From Pycnococcus provasolii (Eukaryota > Chlorophyta > Pseudoscourfieldiophyceae > Pseudoscourfieldiales > Pycnococcaceae), in assembly GCA_938743325.2 (NCBI GenBank), contig OW568869.1, forward strand, positions 1 through 64,000: a DNA stretch of 64,000 bases, written 5' to 3'. Shown here piece after piece: positions 59,577 to 64,000 of this stretch. How positions within the stretch are numbered: the first letter of the stretch is position 1; the number at the start of each line of letters is the position of its first letter. The position numbers and the translations under genes were made by a program. Under the pieces are notes generated by a model, which worked only from the letters and a program-made list of their open reading frames with translations, did not search any database and was not told where the DNA came from.

Positions 59577-59740
59577 TGGGGCTTATCCCAATTTGATGTA
59601 AACGGACACAAAAAAGAGAAGAGAGAATGAATCATCATCATCATCGTTACACTCACTTATTAGTCTACCTCCTCTATATTTGCTTGCTTCCCACGCTTTG
59701 CTTTTTTTGTTTTCTCAAGCACAAAAAGCAAAAGCAAAGC

Positions 59741-61531
59741 CTAGTTGCGCTTCTTCTTCTTCGTCTTCTTGGGACCAGTTAAGCCCAAAATTGCAAGCTC
59801 CTGCAATGCATCGGTGTCTGGCATGCCATCCGTCATGCCCTGACTCCATCCGTACGACGCCTGATCCCCACCGCCGAGGGCGGCGGAAGAGGATGGCGAC
59901 GACGACGACGACGACGACGAGGACGACGACGACGCCATGCTTGGCAAGCCGACGTTGTCACGTCCACCACGCCTCGTCAGGTCGTCTTCCCATCCGCTTC
60001 CAGCACCACTGAGCAGACTTTCCGCAACCTTGTCCATCGAGTCGCCTCCTCGCTCCTCCTCGTCCTCGCTGTACGGCACGGCACGAATCACCACCTCGGC
60101 GGTGCCATCTCTCATCACACGCCTCCGGTCGTTCGCGGTGGGCACACGCCCCTGCAGAATGAAGTCCACGCTCATCTCCACGTCGTGCTCCACCCAGTGC
60201 GTGCGATCGCGCATTTCAATCAGGCAGGGGAACGTCGCCGGTCCCTTCCTCTCAAGCACGCTCTTCTGCGTGCCGCGATTGCGCGCCTCCTCGTCGCTGA
60301 GCGTGACTGTGTGCACGCCGCCAATGAGGTCGCTCAGGCTTGGATTTTTCACCACGTTCTCGAGGAGACGGCCGTGCGCGGTGCCGACGAGCATCACGCC
60401 GCGCTCGGCAATCGTGCGGCACGCGAGCGCCTCCGCCTCGGTGCCAATCTCGTCGACAATCACCACCTGTGGCATGTGGTTCTCCACAGCCTCGATCATC
60501 ACGCGGTGCTGCATTCCCGGCTCGGGAACTTGCATGCGCCGTGCACGCCCGATGGCGGGGTGCGGTATGTCGCCGTCTCCTCCAATCTCGTTGGACGTGT
60601 CCACGACGACGACGCGCTTGCCGCACTCGTCAGCCAGAACTCTCGCAATCTCGCGGATCACGGTTGTCTTACCCACGCCCGGCCGTCCCAAGAACAGGAT
60701 GGAGCGTGACGACTCCGTGCTGTCGATCATGTCGCGGATCATGTCGATGTGACCTGTGACGGCACGCCCGACGCGGCACGTGAGCCCGACAATCACCCCT
60801 CGGCGGTTACGCAGCGCGCTGATGCGGTGCAGCGTTCCCTCGATGCCCGCCCGGTTGTCGCCTCCAAACTGGCCCACAGCCTCCTCGGCACTCTGCAGGT
60901 CTTCCCAGTCGACGGGACGCTGGCGGAGCACCTCGACGGTCGTTCTTGCCTCGGTGAGCGATCCTTGGAACCTCGCCTCCGGCTGACGTCCGAGGTCAAG
61001 CACCACCTCGAGCAGGTTCGCACGCTCGGGGTGCGTGAGCAGCTTGTCTCGCACATCTGCGGGGAGCACCTGCAGGAGCGAGTCGAGGTCGTCGTGCACG
61101 CGCACCGCGCCGTCGAGTTCCTCGACGCACGTTCCGTCCGCGGGGTTGCACTCCCCTGAAGTTGACGACGATGACGACGACGGTGATGTTGAGGATGAGG
61201 AGGATGGAGCAGGAGGGTTGGTTGTCGTTTCTTCCTCGTTGGCTTCGTCTGTTGGCGGTGCGGGTGTTGCGTTATTTTGCGCCTCCACCTGCGATGACGA
61301 AGACGGTGACGGTGATGGTGAAGAAGACGAAGACGCGCGGCATGCGTTTCTCACCAAGCCTTTTGTTTGGTGATGGGAAGGAGCGTGGAAGCCGTGTGAC
61401 GTCGCCAGGCGGTGCCTAGTCCCTGTAGCCACCCCCATCATAGGTTTCGAGGGGCAAGGATGACGAGGAGCATTACAAGCATTCCCACGACCATTTTTAA
61501 GCACAAGGGCTGAGCGAGAAGCCACAGGCAT
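59741..61531 (-). CDS. Ycf45 / SPD1-like AAA ATPase, plastid
   Basis: The product is 596 residues; the N-terminus is basic and Ser-rich like a transit peptide, followed by a Ser/Pro low-complexity linker to about residue 130. The ATPase domain, related to SpoIIIAA and the R3H-type Ycf45 of cyanobacteria and red-algal plastids, has Walker [10 protein letters not shown] (about 282), [20 protein letters not shown], Walker [14 protein letters not shown] (about 356) and VGTAHG as sensor. A plant homologue, SEEDLING PLASTID DEVELOPMENT 1, is needed for plastid development. The C-terminal region has a Ser run and ends [15 protein letters not shown] could not confirm the R3H motif. TGTAA on the gene strand lies about 90 bases after the stop. 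Confidence 0.85.
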   Translation of the reverse strand: MPVASRSALVLKNGRGNACNAPRHPCPSKPMMGVATGTRHRLATSHGFHAPSHHQTKGLVRNACRASSSSSPSPSPSSSSQVEAQNNATPAPPTDEANEEETTTNPPAPSSSSSTSPSSSSSSTSGECNPADGTCVEELDGAVRVHDDLDSLLQVLPADVRDKLLTHPERANLLEVVLDLGRQPEARFQGSLTEARTTVEVLRQRPVDWEDLQSAEEAVGQFGGDNRAGIEGTLHRISALRNRRGVIVGLTCRVGRAVTGHIDMIRDMIDSTESSRSILFLGRPGVGKTTVIREIARVLADECGKRVVVVDTSNEIGGDGDIPHPAIGRARRMQVPEPGMQHRVMIEAVENHMPQVVIVDEIGTEAEALACRTIAERGVMLVGTAHGRLLENVVKNPSLSDLIGGVHTVTLSDEEARNRGTQKSVLERKGPATFPCLIEMRDRTHWVEHDVEMSVDFILQGRVPTANDRRRVMRDGTAEVVIRAVPYSEDEEERGGDSMDKVAESLLSGAGSGWEDDLTRRGGRDNVGLPSMASSSSSSSSSSSSPSSSAALGGGDQASYGWSQGMTDGMPDTDALQELAILGLTGPKKTKKKKRN

Positions 61532-62283
61532 GGTGTCTGAAAAACGAGTAGAAAAACACTACTATCGTAAAAGGAAAAGGAGGGAAGTGTGCCGCGGGAG
61601 GATGATGGGGGAGGAGTTATTCATCTTCCAGTTGACGCGCTTCGCCTTTGTGAAATAAACGCTTCTGGGCCTCTCGTCGGGTGTGAAAAATCTTCCAAGG
61701 GAGGGAGGGAGGGGAGGGGGGACCGGGAGGGATTCCCACCTGGACCTGGGGAGCACAGCCGCGGGGGACCGATGAGGAGATGACGAGGGCATTTCATGAT
61801 GGAGTTCTATGTAAGGTATTCTCCGCGGGAAGGAAGGAAGGCGCGAAGGGAACGATGCTCCGATCAGACGGAACAGATGCTCCGATCCGATGCTCTTTCT
61901 TTCCCCTCTTATTCTTTCCCCTGGCAATTACTTGAACCCCGAAACGCGAACCCCGAATAATTCACTGCATTGAAATCTCCATTGAAACCAACCCCGAGTC
62001 CCGACTGAAAACCTCGACACTGTTGATGCAGGTCCCCCCCTTCTACCGTAGTTTAGGGACGCTGTTTAGACCCCAAAAAGCGGTTTAGGGACGCGTTTTT
62101 TCGTCCCTAAACTGTTTAGGGACGTTTTCTCGGAATAGCGGGGGAGGAGGTCGGCGCCTCTTGATTGGGGGTTAGGCGAGGTCGGCGCCCCCCTGCCCCC
62201 CCCCCCCCCCCCGTCCCCGTCGCCCGCCATATTAGACTACCACAGTCTGACAGTATCGCTTGAGGTATAAGACTGACTCCATC
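61532..62283. other. Intergenic region with repeated GTTTAGGGAC motifs
   Basis: No gene is present. Two GAACCCCGAA motifs are at 61934-61943 and 61948-61957. GTTTAGGGAC is at 62051, 62083 and 62114 and in reverse at 62103. A run of C (about 62196-62212) follows. Confidence 0.6.
62083..62112. repeat. Perfect 11-bp stem hairpin
   Basis: GTTTAGGGACG (62083-62093) pairs perfectly with CGTCCCTAAAC (62102-62112) across an 8-base T-rich loop. Further direct copies of GTTTAGGGAC lie on both sides. Confidence 0.9.
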
Positions 62284-63279
62284 ATGTGCTCAAGAGGTGA
62301 CTTGGCGCGACTACGCGCCCTTGCCCAAACTTCTTCAGTACCTGTAGACGACCGTAAAGGTTTAGTACTTCAACTGTCTCCTGAAGGCCCCCGCGTTTCG
62401 CACACGAGCAGCGGTGCGTGGTCGCGGAAGCGAAAGATTTCTAACCGCATAGGTGTGTTTCGTGATTCACTGGCGCCTGAACTTAATAGCGAAGAACTTG
62501 CCTTACTGCAAGAACTTGCTCGGAACGGGAAGAGTATTAACGAATATGTATCTGCGAATCCTGGAGTTGTGGATGTGCTTACAAGAGTTGCTAATTTTGC
62601 ACGAGACGGCAGCCGGTTGCTAGGCACGCCGGTTAAGCCGGGTCCTATTGCGCGTGAGGCTGCGACCCCGATTGCTGAAGGTTTTTGCCTTGGTGGAGAC
62701 CGCCACCTTCGTTCTAGAAGCTATCCTCATACTATACGGTCGTGCGCACTTGATTCCTTTCAGGTGTTTGTTGCTTTGCGAAACGGGACGCGCGCACCCC
62801 TCGTGCTCCTCGCTGATGGGGAAAGTGCGAGTTATACTGGGAGTTCTTTTGCTCGATGTTCTGGTGGAAGCTCTCAGGTGGGCAGCTCTCAGGTGGCCAG
62901 CGCTCAGGTGGCCAGTGCTCAGGTGGGCAGCTCTCAGGTGGCCAGCGCTCAGGTGGCCAGCGCTCAGGTGGCCAGCTCTCAGGTGGGAAGCTCTGATCGT
63001 AGTGTTGGTGACGACTTAAAAAACTTTTACGGTTCCGCTGACTTGGTCTCTTCGTGCGAAAGTGAAGGGCTAGAACCGGCGCTGCTGCTTCCTCCTTACG
63101 AGCTCATATCGCGAATGCGTCAAATCACGCGCGACGATTTACGAGCAGGAGATGTCGTCGTCTTGCGGTTTGGGGTTAGGGTTAGGGTTAGGTGTCTTTT
63201 TTGGGGTAAAAAGACACCTATCCAAGAAGGGGACGGAATAGATTCACGGTGGACAACATTGCCATGGAGAAGAAGCTAA
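62284..63279 (+). CDS. Unrecognised protein with 15-bp coding repeats
   Basis: The ATG at 62284 opens about 331 codons. The N-terminal part is protein-like (GDLARLRALAQTSS, NSEELALLQELARNGKS). The centre is a run of five-residue repeats, SSQVG/SAQVA, from eight 15-bp units. The last 35 codons read through a TTAGGG run and end in another frame of the next ORF. The true C-terminus may differ if a short intron covers the TTAGGG stretch; GTTTGGGG at 63169 and a following TTAG would give GT and AG ends. No family is recognised. It could be a mobile or fast-evolving lineage-specific gene. Confidence 0.4.
   Translation: MCSRGDLARLRALAQTSSVPVDDRKGLVLQLSPEGPRVSHTSSGAWSRKRKISNRIGVFRDSLAPELNSEELALLQELARNGKSINEYVSANPGVVDVLTRVANFARDGSRLLGTPVKPGPIAREAATPIAEGFCLGGDRHLRSRSYPHTIRSCALDSFQVFVALRNGTRAPLVLLADGESASYTGSSFARCSGGSSQVGSSQVASAQVASAQVGSSQVASAQVASAQVASSQVGSSDRSVGDDLKNFYGSADLVSSCESEGLEPALLLPPYELISRMRQITRDDLRAGDVVVLRFGVRVRVRCLFWGKKTPIQEGDGIDSRWTTLPWRRS
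62869..62988 (+). repeat. Eight 15-bp tandem repeats
   Basis: Units of the form AGCTCTCAGGTGGGC or AGCGCTCAGGTGGCC start at 62869 and recur every 15 bases to 62974. Two unit types alternate irregularly, suggesting repeated unequal exchange. CAGGTGG in each unit resembles a splice donor, a possible source of cryptic splicing. Confidence 0.95.
63172..63192. repeat. Interstitial TTAGGG run
   Basis: Three TTAGGG-type units lie inside an open frame. They are in the opposite orientation to the terminal telomere, about 63 kb inward. Confidence 0.9.
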
Positions 63280-63815
63280 GGCGTTCGCCGCGTTTTGTGA
63301 ACCTGCCTGGTGGTGTGAGGTTTGTCACAGCCAAGCAGCCAGGGGTGCCTGGACTCGGCTTGAAGTACATAGGTAAGGATGTGCTGAAAGCAGTGGTGAA
63401 GAAGGAGACGCTCTACACGCCGAAGAAGTTTCGCAGGCTCATGGAGTGGCGAGGCAGGGTGAGCAGGTCGGAAGAGGAGACCTTGGACCACCTCGTGAAC
63501 AAGGGAGACGTCGTGCGCCTGGCAGAAGATACGATACTACTCCCAGAGAGGTGTGGACCCCAGCTCGCGGCCTGGGGTACGGGAGCCGGAAGGAACTGCA
63601 AGCTTAAGGCGTCGAACCGTGGAGCGTACCTGGAGCAGATGAAGGACCTCCAACCTGACCAGTTCCTGTGCCTCGGATACGGGGCGAACTTCACCGCGAA
63701 GAACACGGGTTGGGAACCAGCCCAAATTTCACCACCACGTGTGACACGAGAACCACGTCGTCAGGGGCGACCGTGCAAACAAAAAAGGGACAGTCATGGG
63801 AGGTTCACGAAGTAA
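63264..63815 (+). CDS. Unrecognised basic protein
   Basis: The ATG at 63264 starts 183 codons, overlapping the previous frame by 16 bases. It is basic, with VNLPGGVRFVTAKQPGVPGL, then KKFRRLMEWRGRVSRSEE and a final RRQGRPCKQKRDSHGRF segment. The composition is globular except for the tail. A real gene is plausible from codon use. It may be the second exon of the upstream ORF, since both sit in one transcription direction with no gap. I know no related family. Confidence 0.4.
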   Translation: MEKKLRRSPRFVNLPGGVRFVTAKQPGVPGLGLKYIGKDVLKAVVKKETLYTPKKFRRLMEWRGRVSRSEEETLDHLVNKGDVVRLAEDTILLPERCGPQLAAWGTGAGRNCKLKASNRGAYLEQMKDLQPDQFLCLGYGANFTAKNTGWEPAQISPPRVTREPRRQGRPCKQKRDSHGRFTK

Positions 63816-63835
63816 ACATTTTAGTAATCAAGAAT

Positions 63836-63961
63836 TTATCTTACACTTTTACAGTCGTAGAACTTCTTCGGCTTGGCGCGCGTGACGACGAGCGTGAGTT
63901 CCTCTTCCAAAGGATGGCCTTCGCCCGTGGGAACAGGAGCGCCGTCTTCATGCCCGTGTGA
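63836..63961 (-). CDS. 3' end of a minus-strand gene (partial)
   Basis: On the minus strand the sequence codes for EDGAPVPTGEGHPLEEELTL, then VVTRAKPKKFYDCKSVR and a stop at 63836. Composition is protein-like and TGTAA elements occur right at the end, as at other gene ends here. An in-frame stop lies just upstream, so this would be a last exon whose acceptor is near 63965. It is too short for a family call. Confidence 0.35.
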   Translation of the reverse strand, partial: SHGHEDGAPVPTGEGHPLEEELTLVVTRAKPKKFYDCKSVR

Positions 63962-64000
63962 TACTCAATATTATAGTCTTTCAATATCTCGCAGTGCCCT

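Overview
The window starts at a chromosome end. Positions 1-202 are pure CCCTAA repeats, 203-290 are a variant telomere-like repeat, and nuclear genes follow. The content points to the green lineage, probably a compact, unicellular prasinophyte-like alga; the species cannot be fixed. Evidence: a PEAPOD-type domain, the plant topoisomerase VI partner RHL1, apparently plastid-targeted peptide deformylase, DapF, a Ycf45-like ATPase and a NusA-like protein, and TGTAA elements at or just after most stop codons, the polyadenylation signal known from many chlorophytes. Genes are dense and mostly intronless. Two introns could be placed exactly; both have GTACGT donors and clear branch-point sequences.

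Region 1 (1 to about 7.5 kb) is subtelomeric: telomere, palindromic motifs, microsatellite-rich DNA, a secreted acidic/basic protein, an RCC1-like protein made of almost identical 117-bp repeats, a small EF-hand membrane protein, and the cut-off end of a Ty1/copia element.

Region 2 (7.5-14.6 kb) is the most unusual part. Two 1,445-bp inverted arms (7524-8968 and 13156-14600) enclose a gene that fuses a Notum/pectin-acetylesterase-type hydrolase to an ABCG half-transporter. Each arm carries the divergent 5' ends of that gene and of KRI1, plus a tRNA-Met(CAU) candidate whose 3' half precedes its 5' half (a circularly permuted tRNA gene). Inside the right arm, 146 bp have flipped again, breaking that copy of the Notum reading frame.

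Region 3 (14.5-62 kb) is ordinary euchromatin: KRI1, an alpha/beta hydrolase, an AUH-like enoyl-CoA hydratase, IMP dehydrogenase, an MRH-like membrane protein, a six-EF-hand protein, a spliced anoctamin, RHL1, a KEA/TMCO3-type antiporter, a PEAPOD-domain protein without TIFY, a spliced paladin, a NusA-like protein with mTERF-like and SAP regions, peptide deformylase, DapF, an acyl-CoA-binding kelch protein, a DCX-like tail-anchored protein, a CCDC137-like protein, TBCD, an amino acid permease, a PAC1-like chaperone, eIF4G and a Ycf45/SPD1-like ATPase. Several serve plastid gene expression and metabolism (PDF, DapF, NusA-like, Ycf45-like) or translation and ribosome assembly (KRI1, eIF4G, CCDC137-like). 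A recurring GAACCCCGAA / TTCGGGGTT motif lies roughly 80-190 bp ahead of many start codons.

Region 4 (62-64 kb) holds two unrecognised overlapping reading frames with 15-bp repeats and an internal TTAGGG run, then the 3' end of a minus-strand gene.
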